Assembly (NCBI GenBank): GCA_964651475.1
Contig: CAZYXV010000017.1
Coordinates: 1-64,000 of the forward strand
Length of the DNA: 64,000 nucleotides
Source: JBGSMF01 sp964651475
GTDB taxonomy: Bacteria; Chloroflexota; Anaerolineae; Fen-1058
Reading direction: 5' to 3'
The notes under the pieces were generated by a model. The model was not told where the DNA came from, searched no databases, and saw nothing but the letters and a program-made list of their open reading frames with translations. Positions 44,953-54,343 of this stretch are shown here, in pieces (the first letter of the stretch is position 1; each line of letters opens with the position of its first letter). A program made the position numbers and the translations under genes.

Positions 44953-45537
44953 ATGACAGGTTTCAGTGAAGATGGTCGTCTAGTCCTGCGTGTGCAAGCC
45001 GGCGATCTTGAAGCATTGGGCGTATTGTACGATAAATACAAAACGCCCGTTTTCCGGGCCGCGTTTGCCATAACCGGCGATAAAGGCGCCGCCGAAGATG
45101 TTCTCCAAGAAACGTTTTTGCGCCTGTATTCTCACGTGAACGTCATTGATACTTGTCTGCCTTTGCTCCCCTGGTTATACAAGGTCGCCGTCAATATGAG
45201 CTATACTTACGTGGGGTGGCGGCGGCGCTGGTGGGTATCCCTTGAAGCCTGGGTAGATCGGTTGATTGGCCCCAGCCGCTTTTTCCCGGAAGAACAGTCC
45301 GATCTGCGCGATGTGCAGCGCGCTGTCTGGCAGGCCATAGATCATTTGGAGCCGGAGCATCGCGTGGCAGTTATTTTGTATTATCTGTGCAATCTGAGCC
45401 TGCGAGAAATCGCTTACGCGACAGACTGCCCTGTAGGAACCATCAAATCGCGCCTGCACTATGGCCGCGCGCAACTGCGGCAGGCGCTGGCCGATTTGCA
45501 GCCGCGCCGCGGCTGGCCGGCTGCCGAGACAAACTGA
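44953..45537 (+). CDS. ECF-type RNA polymerase sigma factor
   Basis: A 194-residue sigma-70 family protein. Region 2 is LVLRVQAGDLEALGVLYDKY with FRAAFAITGDKGAAEDVLQE (-10 recognition, D-V-L-Q-E-T-F). Region 4 is AVWQAIDHLEPEHRVAVILY followed by LSLREIAYATDCPVGTIKSR, the helix-turn-helix that contacts -35. The ATG at 44953 gives the normal family start; a TTG at 44875 would add 26 residues without similarity. The inter-region linker includes Trp-rich GWRRRWWVSLEAWVDRL. No anti-sigma gene is adjacent. The peptide ABC operon begins 110 bases downstream with its own vegetative promoter. Confidence 0.88.
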   Translation: MTGFSEDGRLVLRVQAGDLEALGVLYDKYKTPVFRAAFAITGDKGAAEDVLQETFLRLYSHVNVIDTCLPLLPWLYKVAVNMSYTYVGWRRRWWVSLEAWVDRLIGPSRFFPEEQSDLRDVQRAVWQAIDHLEPEHRVAVILYYLCNLSLREIAYATDCPVGTIKSRLHYGRAQLRQALADLQPRRGWPAAETN

Positions 45538-45570
45538 ATGAACTTTTGCGCCATGTAAGGAGTATTATTA

Positions 45571-45599
45571 TTGACTGGATTAACTATTTATAGTACAAT
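45571..45599 (+). promoter_or_regulatory. Promoter of the peptide ABC transporter operon
   Basis: TTGACT (45571-45576), exactly 17 bases, TACAAT (45594-45599), then about 40 bases of leader to GGGAG and the ATG at 45647. Confidence 0.8.
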
Positions 45600-45646
45600 G
45601 ACGCGGCTTTTAAACCTCTTCAAAATCCCATATCCGGGAGTAGATA

Positions 45647-46633
45647 ATGACCACGTTGCTCGAAGTTAATGATCTGCGCACCGAGTTCCACACACGCGAT
45701 GGCATTGTTCATGCTATTAACGGCGTGAGTTTCACCCTTGGCGAAGGTGAAACGCTTGGCATCGTCGGCGAAAGCGGTTGCGGCAAAAGCGTGACCATGC
45801 TTTCGCTGCTGCAGTTGATTCCTCGTCCACCTGGCAAGATTGTTGGCGGCACGGCGTTGTTGCACGAGAACGATCTCCTCAAAATGAACGAGCCAGAGAT
45901 CAGGCGCGTGCGCGGCGCTCAAATCGCCATGATCTTTCAGGATCCAATGACCTCGCTCAATCCGGTATTGACCATCGGGCGCCAGCTTACCGAGGCGCTC
46001 GAGTTGCACCTGGGCATGAGCAAAGAGCAGGCGCGCAACCGCGCGGCTGAGTTGTTGACGATGGTCAACATCCCTCAGGCCAAAGATCGCCTAGACGATT
46101 ACCCGCACCAGTTTTCGGGCGGCATGCGCCAGCGAGTGATGATTTCGATGGCCCTGTCGTGCAACCCGCAGGTGTTGGTGGCAGACGAGCCGACGACGGC
46201 GCTCGACGTGACCATCCAGGCGCAAATTGTAGACCTGGTCAAGCGCCTGCGGGACGATTTGGGCATGGCCATCATTTGGATCACGCACGACCTGGGCATT
46301 ATCGCCGGCCTGGCCGAACGCGTGATTGTTATGTATGCCGGCTTTATCGTAGAAGAAGCGCCGGTCAAAGAGTTGTACGCAAACCCGCGCCACCCGTATA
46401 CCATCGGTTTGCTAGGTTCGCTCCCGCGCGTGGACGAAACTGCGCACCGGCGTCTATCGTCTATTGACGGGCTTCCTCCTGATTTGTTGGACAAGCCGAC
46501 CATGTGCCAGTTTGCGCCGCGCTGCTCCTACGCGGTCGAGCGCTGTTGGAAAGAAATCCCGCCGCTAGAGTCGGTTGGGCCGGGGCATTTTAAGGCATGC
46601 TGGATAGATACACGCACGGGGAGGGCACAGTGA
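45647..46633 (+). CDS. oppD: Peptide ABC transporter ATP-binding protein (OppD/DppD type)
   Basis: A 328-residue ATPase that energises oligopeptide/dipeptide import together with OppF. Walker [10 protein letters not shown] (about 41-49), Q-loop, signature [11 protein letters not shown] (about 157), Walker [13 protein letters not shown] (about 178-189), H-loop ITHDLG. The C-terminal oligopeptide-binding extension carries the four-Cys cluster pattern [20 protein letters not shown], typically an iron-sulfur site in this subfamily. GGGAG precedes the ATG. Its TGA overlaps the GTG of oppF. First gene of an operon holding oppD, oppF, a small ORF, binding protein, oppB, oppC and a second binding protein. 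Confidence 0.93.
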   Translation: MTTLLEVNDLRTEFHTRDGIVHAINGVSFTLGEGETLGIVGESGCGKSVTMLSLLQLIPRPPGKIVGGTALLHENDLLKMNEPEIRRVRGAQIAMIFQDPMTSLNPVLTIGRQLTEALELHLGMSKEQARNRAAELLTMVNIPQAKDRLDDYPHQFSGGMRQRVMISMALSCNPQVLVADEPTTALDVTIQAQIVDLVKRLRDDLGMAIIWITHDLGIIAGLAERVIVMYAGFIVEEAPVKELYANPRHPYTIGLLGSLPRVDETAHRRLSSIDGLPPDLLDKPTMCQFAPRCSYAVERCWKEIPPLESVGPGHFKACWIDTRTGRAQ

Positions 46634-47619
46634 GCGCAAACAACAATGTCCTGCTTAGGGTCGAGAACCTGAAAAAATATTTTCCCATTATGCAAGGCAT
46701 TATCCTGAGCCGGGAAGTGGGCAGCGTCAAGGCGGTAGATGGGGTTAGCTTTGACGTTCGCCAAGGCGAAACTCTGGGATTGGTCGGCGAGTCGGGCTGC
46801 GGCAAATCTACCACCGGGCGCGTGATTTTGCAACTGCATCGCGCCACCACGGGCAGCGTGACGTATGACGGGCGCGAGTTGACTACGATGAAGGGCGAGG
46901 AGCTGCGCCGCATGCGCCGCAAGATGCAAATGATTTTTCAGGACCCCTACGCCAGCCTGAACCCCCGTATGACGGTGGGCGATATTATCGGCGAGCCGCT
47001 CATCATTCACAACGTAGCGCGGGGCCGCGAGGTGCAAGAGCGCGTAGAGCATTTGCTAAAAATAGTGGGCCTGAACCCATTGTTTGTCAATCGTTACCCG
47101 CACGAGTTTTCCGGCGGGCAGCGCCAACGCATTGGCGTGGCGCGCGCCCTGGCCCTGCAGCCTGATTTTATCGTGTGCGACGAGCCCATCAGCGCCCTGG
47201 ATGTTTCGATCCAGGCGCAAGTCGTCAACCTGCTGGAAGATTTGCAACACCAGTTTGGCCTGACGTATTTGTTCATCGCGCACGACCTGTCTATGGTGCG
47301 CCACATCAGCAATCGCGTGGCCGTGATGTACCTGGGCATCATTGTCGAGCTGGCCGACCGGAACGAATTGTACACCAATCCGCTGCATCCCTACACCAAA
47401 GCGCTGCTCTCGGCGGTGCCGGTGCCCGACCCGACGGTCGAGGAGAAACGCCAACGCATCATCCTGCAAGGCGATGTGCCAAGCCCGATCAAGCCGCCAT
47501 CGGGCTGCCGTTTTCACACGCGCTGCCCCGTGGCGCAGCCGGATATTTGCCAGACTCAGACGCCCGAATGGCGTGATCGAGGCGGCGGGCACTGGGTTTA
47601 TTGCCATCTGGTTCCCTGA
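46630..47619 (+). CDS. oppF: Peptide ABC transporter ATP-binding protein (OppF/DppF type)
   Basis: A 329-residue partner ATPase. The start is the GTG at 46630 with GGGGAGG six bases upstream and a 4-base overlap (GTGA) with oppD; an in-frame ATG at 46597 inside oppD is less likely. Motifs: [16 protein letters not shown] start, Walker [10 protein letters not shown], signature [15 protein letters not shown], Walker [22 protein letters not shown]-loop [11 protein letters not shown], and the C-terminal Cys cluster [20 protein letters not shown]. In OppDF heterodimers both subunits hydrolyse ATP on the cytoplasmic face of the OppBC channel. Confidence 0.93.
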   Translation: MSANNNVLLRVENLKKYFPIMQGIILSREVGSVKAVDGVSFDVRQGETLGLVGESGCGKSTTGRVILQLHRATTGSVTYDGRELTTMKGEELRRMRRKMQMIFQDPYASLNPRMTVGDIIGEPLIIHNVARGREVQERVEHLLKIVGLNPLFVNRYPHEFSGGQRQRIGVARALALQPDFIVCDEPISALDVSIQAQVVNLLEDLQHQFGLTYLFIAHDLSMVRHISNRVAVMYLGIIVELADRNELYTNPLHPYTKALLSAVPVPDPTVEEKRQRIILQGDVPSPIKPPSGCRFHTRCPVAQPDICQTQTPEWRDRGGGHWVYCHLVP

Positions 47620-47668
47620 TTTGAACCTTTCAGACCAGTTGTGAGTATTGATTAAAGAGAGACTGCCA

Positions 47669-47956
47669 GTGTTGCCAGAACCTGAACCCGAGCGAGATAG
47701 TTTCGATCAATGGATTAGCTGGGTGTTGACAGAGGGAAGCGCAGACGCACTGCCCTCTGATCAAGTCTGGCAGCGTATTGTTCGCATGGCAAGCGCGTCA
47801 CAGGTTTGGGCGGTCTGGCGCAAACGCTGGGCAGTCCCTGGCCCTTTGACATGGATGGCCTGGTCGGAGCATCGCGACCACTTTACCGCCGATACCCACC
47901 TTATTGGCGTTGGGTGGTGGTTGTTTTTCGCCAGGCCGCTGCCATATTCCTACTAG
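47669..47956 (+). CDS. Small hypothetical Trp-rich protein
   Basis: About 95 residues from a GTG with GAGAG upstream (a TTG at 47648 is possible). It starts PEPEPERDSFDQWISWVLTE, has PSDQVWQRIVRMA mid-way, and ends in a hydrophobic aromatic stretch (GVGWWLFFARPLPYSY). It resembles short regulatory proteins with a SDxVWxRI helix that I associate with Chloroflexota sigma-factor or transporter loci, but I do not recognise the family. It lies between oppF and the binding protein gene on the same strand. Coding status is uncertain. Confidence 0.4.
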   Translation: MLPEPEPERDSFDQWISWVLTEGSADALPSDQVWQRIVRMASASQVWAVWRKRWAVPGPLTWMAWSEHRDHFTADTHLIGVGWWLFFARPLPYSY

Positions 47957-48080
47957 TTTGGTAAGTTGAAAGGGGGTGGTAGGGCTTTTAGCATCGGATA
48001 GCCGTAGCCGGGCGAGCGTATATACATCGTGTCGGCGTTGCCGATAAAAAGATACATTTTTACTCGGAGGAGAGGAACAA

Positions 48081-49901
48081 ATGTCTCGCATGAAACTATG
48101 GACGTTAATGAGTTTAATCGTAATGGCAAGCATGGTTTTGGCCTCCTGCGCGACGCCAGAACCCCAGACAATCATTCAAACGGTTGTAGTTAAAGAACCC
48201 GGCAAGGAAACCGTCATCACCATCACGACCACGCCGCCGCCGCCCGCGAAGGAACTGCGCCCGAACGTGGTTCGCTTTCCCTTGGGCCCTGGCGATGTGC
48301 CCTCGCTCGACCCCAATGTTGCTGAAGACACCAGTTCCATCACGGTCGTCGAAGAGGCCTACGTGGGCCTGACCCGCCTGGACGAAGAAACCAGCGCGCT
48401 GGAACCCGGCATGGCGACCAAGTGGGACATCTCGGCGGATGGCAAGGTATACACCTTCCACCTGCGCAACGACATTCCGTGGGTCAAGTGGGATGGCGCC
48501 AAGAAAGAGGTCGTCAAGGCGCAAGACTGCGAAGGCAAGGATCGCCTGGTGACGGCCAAAGACTTTGAATACGGCATCCTGCGCGCGCTCAAGCCGGAAA
48601 CGGCCTCGCCGTATGCTTACGTGTTGGCCTTTGTGATCGAGGGCGCCAACGACTATAACGCCGGCGTCTTTACCGATACGAGCAAGGTTGGCGTCAAGGC
48701 CATTGATGACTTTACGCTGGAAGTCAAGTTCCTCGAGCCGGCCGCCTACAATGCCAACATTATTGGGTTGTGGACGGCTATGCCCGTTCCCAAGTGGGTG
48801 ATCGAGGGCGACGACTGCACCGAGGCGCGCGCCGAGCGATGGACGGAGCCGGGCTTTTACCAGAGCTATGGGCCGTTCACGGTGAAGGAATGGATCCACG
48901 ATTCAACCCTGACCCTCATCAAGAACCCCTTCTGGCCTGGCACCGATGCCGTCCCGCAGCCCAAGGTGGACGAGGTCCTCTTTACCATGTTGGATGACAC
49001 GGCGTCAATGGCCGACTATGAAGCCGGCAACGCGGACGTGTCGAATGTGCCTCTGGCGGATATGGACCGCGTCAAGGCGGACCCGACCCTGTCCAAGGAA
49101 CTGTACATTGCCCCGAGCACGTGCACGTACTATTATGGTTTCAATACCAAGGCGGCCGGGGTAGATGACGTGCGCGTGCGCCGCGCGCTTTCGATGGCGG
49201 TGGATCGCCAGGGCTTGATTGACAATGTGACCAAGGGCAATCAGGAGCCGGCGCAATGGTTCACTCGCCCCGGCATGGCCGCTGGGCCGACGATGAAGGA
49301 TCATCCCGATCTGGGCGTCAAGTACAATCCTCAGGAAGCCAACAAACTGTTGGACGAATACCTGGCGGAGAAGGGCCTGACCCGCGAGCAGCTTGACATC
49401 AGCCTCATGTTCAACACGTCTTCGGGGCATCAAAAGATCGCCGAGGCGATTCAGCAGATGTGGAAGGAGAACCTGAACCTGGACGTCAAGTTGACCAACC
49501 AGGAATGGAAGGTGTACCTGGTGACGACCAAGAGCAAGGACACCCCGCAAGTCTTCCGCATGGGCTGGTGCATGGACTATCCGGATGCCAACAACTGGGT
49601 GCGTGAGGTTATGTCTGTGAACGGCTCGATGAACCCGGCCGAAAACGGCGAGCCGTACGGCGGCATCAACTGGAAGAATGACAAGTTCGAAGAGCTGGTC
49701 AAGCAGGCGGCGGTGGAGATGGATCCGGCCAAGCGCCTCGATCTGTACTCACAGGCCGAGCAAATCTTGTGCTACGACGACGCGGCCATCATCCCGATTT
49801 ACTGGTATACCTCGGTCAGCGTGACCAAGCCGTGGATCAAGCGTACTTACTCGGTTGGCGGACACCAACGATTCGAAAACTGGGAAGTGCTGCAAGACTA
49901 G
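48081..49901 (+). CDS. Peptide ABC transporter substrate-binding lipoprotein (family 5), copy 1
   Basis: A 606-residue extracytoplasmic receptor with lipobox LASC (about residues 21-24), strong GGAGGAGAGG before ATG, and the SBP_bac_5 fold: EPGMATKWDISADGKVYTFH, then LRNDIPWVKWDG, and ADGKVYTF-type family motifs through WSTQ-like C-terminal YSQAEQILCYDDAAIIPIYW. It shares long stretches with the second binding protein at 52291 (for example EGDDCTEARAERWTEPGFYQ versus EGDDCTEGRGDRWTEPGFYQ), so they are paralogues, including a conserved Cys pair (QDCEGKDR, GDDCTE) that may form a disulfide. The stop codon is TAG. A GC hairpin follows before oppB. Confidence 0.92.
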   Translation: MSRMKLWTLMSLIVMASMVLASCATPEPQTIIQTVVVKEPGKETVITITTTPPPPAKELRPNVVRFPLGPGDVPSLDPNVAEDTSSITVVEEAYVGLTRLDEETSALEPGMATKWDISADGKVYTFHLRNDIPWVKWDGAKKEVVKAQDCEGKDRLVTAKDFEYGILRALKPETASPYAYVLAFVIEGANDYNAGVFTDTSKVGVKAIDDFTLEVKFLEPAAYNANIIGLWTAMPVPKWVIEGDDCTEARAERWTEPGFYQSYGPFTVKEWIHDSTLTLIKNPFWPGTDAVPQPKVDEVLFTMLDDTASMADYEAGNADVSNVPLADMDRVKADPTLSKELYIAPSTCTYYYGFNTKAAGVDDVRVRRALSMAVDRQGLIDNVTKGNQEPAQWFTRPGMAAGPTMKDHPDLGVKYNPQEANKLLDEYLAEKGLTREQLDISLMFNTSSGHQKIAEAIQQMWKENLNLDVKLTNQEWKVYLVTTKSKDTPQVFRMGWCMDYPDANNWVREVMSVNGSMNPAENGEPYGGINWKNDKFEELVKQAAVEMDPAKRLDLYSQAEQILCYDDAAIIPIYWYTSVSVTKPWIKRTYSVGGHQRFENWEVLQD

Positions 49902-49921
49902 GTTGACATAAGCTGGTTAGC

Positions 49922-49952
49922 GTGGGGCGGCGCCTGGTGGGGCGCCGCCCAC
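49922..49952 (+). promoter_or_regulatory. Intercistronic GC-rich hairpin after binding-protein gene
   Basis: GTGGGGCGGCGCC and GGCGCCGCCCAC pair over 12 bp with a single bulged G and a 6-base loop; no T-run follows. Such hairpins stabilise the upstream binding-protein mRNA and reduce permease expression in many ABC operons. A second imperfect repeat (CTCACC...GGTGAG, about 49957-50019) follows. Confidence 0.55.
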
Positions 49953-50033
49953 TTGCTCACCTTTCTCACCCTGGCCTCCTCTTTGAGGGAAGGGGAGGTG
50001 AGGGTGAGGGCAGGTGAGATACGAGGAGGTAAC

Positions 50034-51089
50034 ATGGGCCGCTTCATTGTTCGACGAATCCTATGGATGTTTTTGGTATTGTTCGTCGTATCGTTCATCA
50101 CGTTTTTCCTGATGCACCAGGTGCCGGGGGGGCCGTTTGATCGAGAGAAAGCCTTGCCGGCCGAGATTATGGCGAATCTCAACCAGCGTTATCATTTGGA
50201 TTGGCCGCTGTGGAGGCAGTACGCGCAGTACATCTACGACGTGGGCGTGCCGCGCATCACCACCGTCAAGCCAACGGGCTCGCTGCAAGATCAGTTTTTG
50301 ATCGAGTTCAAGGTAGGCTCGGTGTATTTCCGGTGGATGAACTTTGGGCCGTCCTATTCGAGCCGCAGCCGGACGGTGAATGATATCTTTAAGGATCAAT
50401 TGCCGATCTCAATCCAATTGGGAATTATGGCGCTGCTGTTTGCAATGACGTTGGGCGTTCCGTTGGGTATCCTGGCCGCGCTGAGGCAGAATACGATCCT
50501 GGACTATTTGGGGATGAGCGTGGCGATTTTGGGGGTTTCGGTGCCCGTCATTGTGATGGGACCGCTGCTGGTGTGGATTTTTGGCGTGTGGCTCAAGGTG
50601 CTCCCTCCCAGCGGGTGGGGCGCCAAGCCGCCTTTCTTGCTGGGATTTTTGCCGCGTGATATGTCGCTGGACTATTTCAAGTTTGCCATTATGCCGGCGG
50701 TGGCGCTGGGCTTTGGCGGGTCAGCGATTTTGGCGCGGCTGACACGGGCCAGCTTGCTGCAGGTGATTCGCGAGGATTATATCCGCACGGCGCGCGCCAA
50801 GGGTCTGGCGGAGCGCGTGGTGATTGTGCGGCACGCGCTCAAAAATTCACTCATTCCAGTGGCGACGGTGGTGGGGCCGATGTTCGCGGGGTTGGTGACC
50901 GGCTCGTTTGTGACCGAATTGATTTTTGGCATTCCGGGCATGGGCAAGTATTTCATCACCAGCATCAGCAACCGAGATTATCCCGTAATTATGGGGACGA
51001 TATTGCTGTATGCAGTGATTCTGGTGATTGCTAACGTGGTCGTGGACATTGCGTATGCATACCTCGACCCGCGCATTCGCCTGAGTTAG
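50034..51089 (+). CDS. oppB: Peptide ABC transporter permease (OppB/DppB type)
   Basis: A 351-residue inner-membrane permease starting at the ATG at 50034 with GAGGAGG upstream (the longer upstream frame lacks any site). Starts MGRFIVRRILWMFLVLFVVS, has about six helices, and the EAA loop ARLTRASLLQVIREDYIRTARAKGL, which docks on the ATPases. The conserved OppB N-terminal PGGPFDREK is present. The periplasmic loop between helices 1 and 2 is longer than usual (about 100 residues). The stop codon is TAG, 8 bases before the oppC ATG. Confidence 0.93.
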   Translation: MGRFIVRRILWMFLVLFVVSFITFFLMHQVPGGPFDREKALPAEIMANLNQRYHLDWPLWRQYAQYIYDVGVPRITTVKPTGSLQDQFLIEFKVGSVYFRWMNFGPSYSSRSRTVNDIFKDQLPISIQLGIMALLFAMTLGVPLGILAALRQNTILDYLGMSVAILGVSVPVIVMGPLLVWIFGVWLKVLPPSGWGAKPPFLLGFLPRDMSLDYFKFAIMPAVALGFGGSAILARLTRASLLQVIREDYIRTARAKGLAERVVIVRHALKNSLIPVATVVGPMFAGLVTGSFVTELIFGIPGMGKYFITSISNRDYPVIMGTILLYAVILVIANVVVDIAYAYLDPRIRLS

Positions 51090-51097
51090 GGGGGATT

Positions 51098-52114
51098 ATG
51101 GCGACTGAAAGCACAACTTCAACGGTCGGGATGCCGGTACTGCGCAAGCGGGAAAGCCTGTGGTCTGATGCCTTTTACCGCCTGATTCGCAATCGCGCTG
51201 CGGTGATGGGCGGCGTGCTGATCATTCTCCTCATCTTGATCTACATTTTCGCCGACGTGATTGCCGTCAAGCCCTTCGATGTGCAGGTGCCGGCAGATAA
51301 TAATGCCATGCCGCAATGGCTCGTGTCAGTGTTTCCGATGACTAAAGGCTATGCCAAGCTCTCCCCCAGCTACCCGTTGGGCGCGGACGATTTGGGGCGC
51401 GATTTGTTCAGCCGTATTATATACGGGACGCGCGTATCATTGACGGTGGCGTTTGTCGGGCCAATCATCGCTTTGCTCATCGGCACCATCTATGGCAGCA
51501 TTTCAGGCTACTTTGGCGGGCGGGTAGATAACCTGCTGATGCGTTTTGTGGACGTGATGTACGCCTTTCCAAGCCTGCTGTTGATCATTTTGATGATGGC
51601 GTTCTTCCGCTCGACGTTTGCCAAGGCGGCGGAACCAGGCACGCTCAAATACACGCTCAATGCGCTCGACAGCAAAGCGGGCGGCATGTTGTTCATCTTT
51701 ATCGGGATCGGCATCACGGCCTGGGAAGGCATGGCGCGCCTGGCGCGCGGGCAGATTCTCTCGATTCGAGAGAAAGAATTTGTCGAGGCGGCGCGCACCA
51801 TCGGCGCCGGGCACGTGCGCATCATGTTCCGCCACATTTTGCCCAACATCATCGGGCCGCTGATCGTGGCGGAAACGCTGGCGATTCCTGGCTATATCTC
51901 GACCGAGACGTTCTTGAGCTTTATTGGGCTGGGAGTGAATCCGCCCACGCCGTCGTGGGGTTCGATGATTTCGGATGGGTCGCGCAGCATCCGCACCTAT
52001 CCGAGCCAGGCGCTCTTCCCCGGGTTGGCGCTGGCGGTCACAATGTTTGCGTTCAATTTCTTGGGAGATGGTTTGCGTGATGCGCTCGACCCGCGCATGC
52101 GTGGCACGCAATAA
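51098..52114 (+). CDS. oppC: Peptide ABC transporter permease (OppC/DppC type)
   Basis: A 338-residue permease partner of OppB. N-terminal cytoplasmic segment with SLWSDAFYRLIRNRAAVMGG, the typical OppC start, then helix 1. The periplasmic PLGADDLGRDLFSRIIYGTRVS signature (about 97-118) and EAA loop ILSIREKEFVEAARTIGAGH (about 224-243) are diagnostic, and the end LGDGLRDALDPRMRGTQ is the classical terminus. It is followed by a strong hairpin, so the operon is probably partly terminated before the second binding protein gene. Confidence 0.93.
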   Translation: MATESTTSTVGMPVLRKRESLWSDAFYRLIRNRAAVMGGVLIILLILIYIFADVIAVKPFDVQVPADNNAMPQWLVSVFPMTKGYAKLSPSYPLGADDLGRDLFSRIIYGTRVSLTVAFVGPIIALLIGTIYGSISGYFGGRVDNLLMRFVDVMYAFPSLLLIILMMAFFRSTFAKAAEPGTLKYTLNALDSKAGGMLFIFIGIGITAWEGMARLARGQILSIREKEFVEAARTIGAGHVRIMFRHILPNIIGPLIVAETLAIPGYISTETFLSFIGLGVNPPTPSWGSMISDGSRSIRTYPSQALFPGLALAVTMFAFNFLGDGLRDALDPRMRGTQ

Positions 52115-52141
52115 GTTTTTCAGGTTGATCTAGCCACAGTT

Positions 52142-52180
52142 ACAAACGCATGCTCTTGGAGGAGTATGCGTTTGTTTAAC
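52142..52180 (+). terminator. Terminator-like hairpin after oppC
   Basis: CAAACGCATGCTC (52143-52155) and GAGTATGCGTTTG (52162-52174) pair over 13 bp with one G-U, followed by TTTAACTT. A second hairpin GCCCGTTT/AAACGGGC (52188-52195, 52204-52211) lies downstream. Probably partial attenuation, or the boundary of an independent second binding-protein transcript. Confidence 0.65.
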
Positions 52181-52290
52181 TTAAGCTGCCCGTTTACGTT
52201 CGCAAACGGGCCAGGAGGTGGGCAACGCACAATAGGCTTTTTCACAATCTATCGTAAAACACTATTAAAAGCTTTACAGGAGGAAAGAAA

Positions 52291-54075
52291 ATGTCTCGTC
52301 TAAAGATATGGATGCTCGTCAGCACTTTGCTCGTCGTCAGCATGCTCTTGTCCGCGTGCGCTCAACCGGAAACCATTGTGCAGACGGTCGTCGTGACGGA
52401 AAAGGGAGAAGATACCGTCAAGACCGTCGTGGCGACGGCCGAGCCGACCAAAGCGCCCGAACTGCCCCCTGGCCCCAAAGTACTGCGCCAGGCCTGGGGC
52501 CCTGGCGACATACCCACTATTGATACCGCTTTGGCGGTGGACGTGATTTCCATCCAGATGGTTGATGAAATGACGGTGGGTATGATGCGCATGAACGAAG
52601 TCAATGCCCAACTCGAAGAGGGCATGGCCACCAAGTGGGAGGTTTCGTCAGATGGCCTGGTGTACACCTTCCACCTCCGCGACGATGCGCCCTGGGTGCG
52701 CTACGACGGCAAGCAGGTGGTCAAAGTGCAAGATTGCGAGGGCAAAGACCGCATGGTCACTGCCGATGACTTTGTCTATGGCATCTTGCGCACGTTGGAC
52801 CCCGATACGGCGTCCGATTACGCTTACGTGCTGACGTTTGCCATCGCGGGCGCGGCAGAATATAACGATGGCAGCATCACCGATACGACCAAAGTGGGCG
52901 TCAAGGCTGTTGATCCCAAGACTCTGGAAATCACCACCCTGGAACCGGCGGTGTACAATCTCAATATCTTGAGCTTGTGGGTGGCGCACGCTCAACCCAG
53001 GTGGATCATCGAAGGCGACGATTGCACCGAAGGGCGCGGCGACCGCTGGACCGAGCCGGGCTTTTACCAGGGCTATGGCCCCTTTGTCCTCAAGGAGTGG
53101 GTCCACGATTCGTACCTCAAACTGATCAAGAACCCCTTCTGGCCTGGCTCCGACAGTATCCCTGTATCCAAGATTGACGAGGTCTTGTGGACATTCTTGG
53201 ATGGCAGTGCGGCTTTTGCCGAGTTTGAGGCGGGCAACCTCGACACAGTGGGCGTGCCCAGCAGCGATATGGATCGCGTTAAAGCTGACCCCAAGTACAA
53301 GGACATGATCGTGCAAGTGCCCACCATGGGCACCGAGTTTTACTCGTTTAATGCCCAACTGGCGCCCACCGACGATGCGCGTGTGCGCAAGGCGCTTTCG
53401 ATGGCGATTGACCGCCAGAGCCTGGTGGATAACGTCAACAAGGGCAGCGGCGAGCCGGCGTATTGGTTCTGCCGCCCGGGCTTGACCGCATGCCCGACGC
53501 TCGCCACTCATCCTGACCTGGGAGTAAGGTACGACCCGGCCAAAGCCAAAGAATTGCTGGACGAGTATCTCAAGGAAAAGGGCCTCACCGCCGATCAGTT
53601 GAACATCTCGCTGATGTTCAATACGTCCGAATCTCACCAAAAACGCGCCGAAGCCATTCAGCAGATGTGGAAGCAGACTCTCGGAATTGATGCCAAACTC
53701 ACCAACCAGGAGTGGAAGGTCTATCTGACACAGCGCAAAGAAGGCCAGCATAGTGTCTACCGCAGCACCTGGGTGCTGGACTATCCCGACACCAACAACT
53801 TTGATCGCGAAGTCTTTGGGCCGAATGGCGCTTACTCTGAGGTGGTGGATTGGCAGAACGACAAGTTTAACGAGCTGGTTCTCCAGGCCGGCAAAGAGAC
53901 CGACACCGCCAAACGCATAGACCTGTACGTGCAGGCCGAAAAGATCCTGGTAGAAGAAGATGCTGCTATAGCTCCCTTGTATTGGTATCGCAGCATCGCG
54001 CTGTACAGGCCAAACGTGGTGCGCACGGACTCGATCACCGGCTACGACTGGTACGAAAAGTGGGATCTCAAGTAA
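52291..54075 (+). CDS. Peptide ABC transporter substrate-binding lipoprotein (family 5), copy 2
   Basis: A 594-residue paralogue of the receptor at 48081, with lipobox LLSAC (about 20-24) and AGGAGGAAAG before ATG. Same fold and conserved blocks: EEGMATKWEVSSDGLVYTFH, QDCEGKDRMVTADDFVYGIL, DDARVRKALSMAIDRQSLVD, and a C-terminal QAEKILVEEDAAIAPLYWYR. An extra Cys pair in FCRPGLTACPTLATHP (about 400) replaces TRPGMAAGPTMKDHP of copy 1, suggesting a different ligand pocket. Sharing one OppBCDF channel, the two receptors probably widen the range of imported peptides. Followed by a canonical terminator. Confidence 0.92.
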   Translation: MSRLKIWMLVSTLLVVSMLLSACAQPETIVQTVVVTEKGEDTVKTVVATAEPTKAPELPPGPKVLRQAWGPGDIPTIDTALAVDVISIQMVDEMTVGMMRMNEVNAQLEEGMATKWEVSSDGLVYTFHLRDDAPWVRYDGKQVVKVQDCEGKDRMVTADDFVYGILRTLDPDTASDYAYVLTFAIAGAAEYNDGSITDTTKVGVKAVDPKTLEITTLEPAVYNLNILSLWVAHAQPRWIIEGDDCTEGRGDRWTEPGFYQGYGPFVLKEWVHDSYLKLIKNPFWPGSDSIPVSKIDEVLWTFLDGSAAFAEFEAGNLDTVGVPSSDMDRVKADPKYKDMIVQVPTMGTEFYSFNAQLAPTDDARVRKALSMAIDRQSLVDNVNKGSGEPAYWFCRPGLTACPTLATHPDLGVRYDPAKAKELLDEYLKEKGLTADQLNISLMFNTSESHQKRAEAIQQMWKQTLGIDAKLTNQEWKVYLTQRKEGQHSVYRSTWVLDYPDTNNFDREVFGPNGAYSEVVDWQNDKFNELVLQAGKETDTAKRIDLYVQAEKILVEEDAAIAPLYWYRSIALYRPNVVRTDSITGYDWYEKWDLK

Positions 54076-54124
54076 ACTGATACGACCACGCGTGCGCGGG
54101 CTACGTACCCACCTCTAAAGCGGC

Positions 54125-54165
54125 ACAGCCTGCCGTGAGTCTTGATTCACGGCAGGCTGTTTTTT
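54125..54165 (+). terminator. Rho-independent terminator of the peptide transporter operon
   Basis: ACAGCCTGCCGTGA (54125-54138), loop, TCACGGCAGGCTGT (54147-54160): a 14-bp stem running into TTTTTT (54160-54165). It lies 50 bases after the second binding protein. Confidence 0.92.
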
Positions 54166-54343
54166 CTGTCCGTAACCATTCAGCATCCTGAGCTACACCC
54201 TGAGCGAGGCCGAAGAGGGAGCACCGCGCCCCTTCGACTTCACTGCTCCTTCGGCTGTGCTCAGGATGCAGTTCCGCTCAGGATGCGCGGTGCAAAGTCG
54301 AAGGATGTATCCTGAGCGAAGTCGAAGGATGCGGGCCGAGTAG
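54166..54343. repeat. Dispersed CCTGAGCGAAGTCGAAGGATG-type repeats
   Basis: No gene. Several copies of the unit CCTGAGCGAAGTCGAAGGAT and its complement occur (near 54188-54215, 54231-54275 and 54296-54330). This motif is widely scattered in environmental bacterial genomes, especially Chloroflexota, and its role is unknown to me. Confidence 0.55.
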
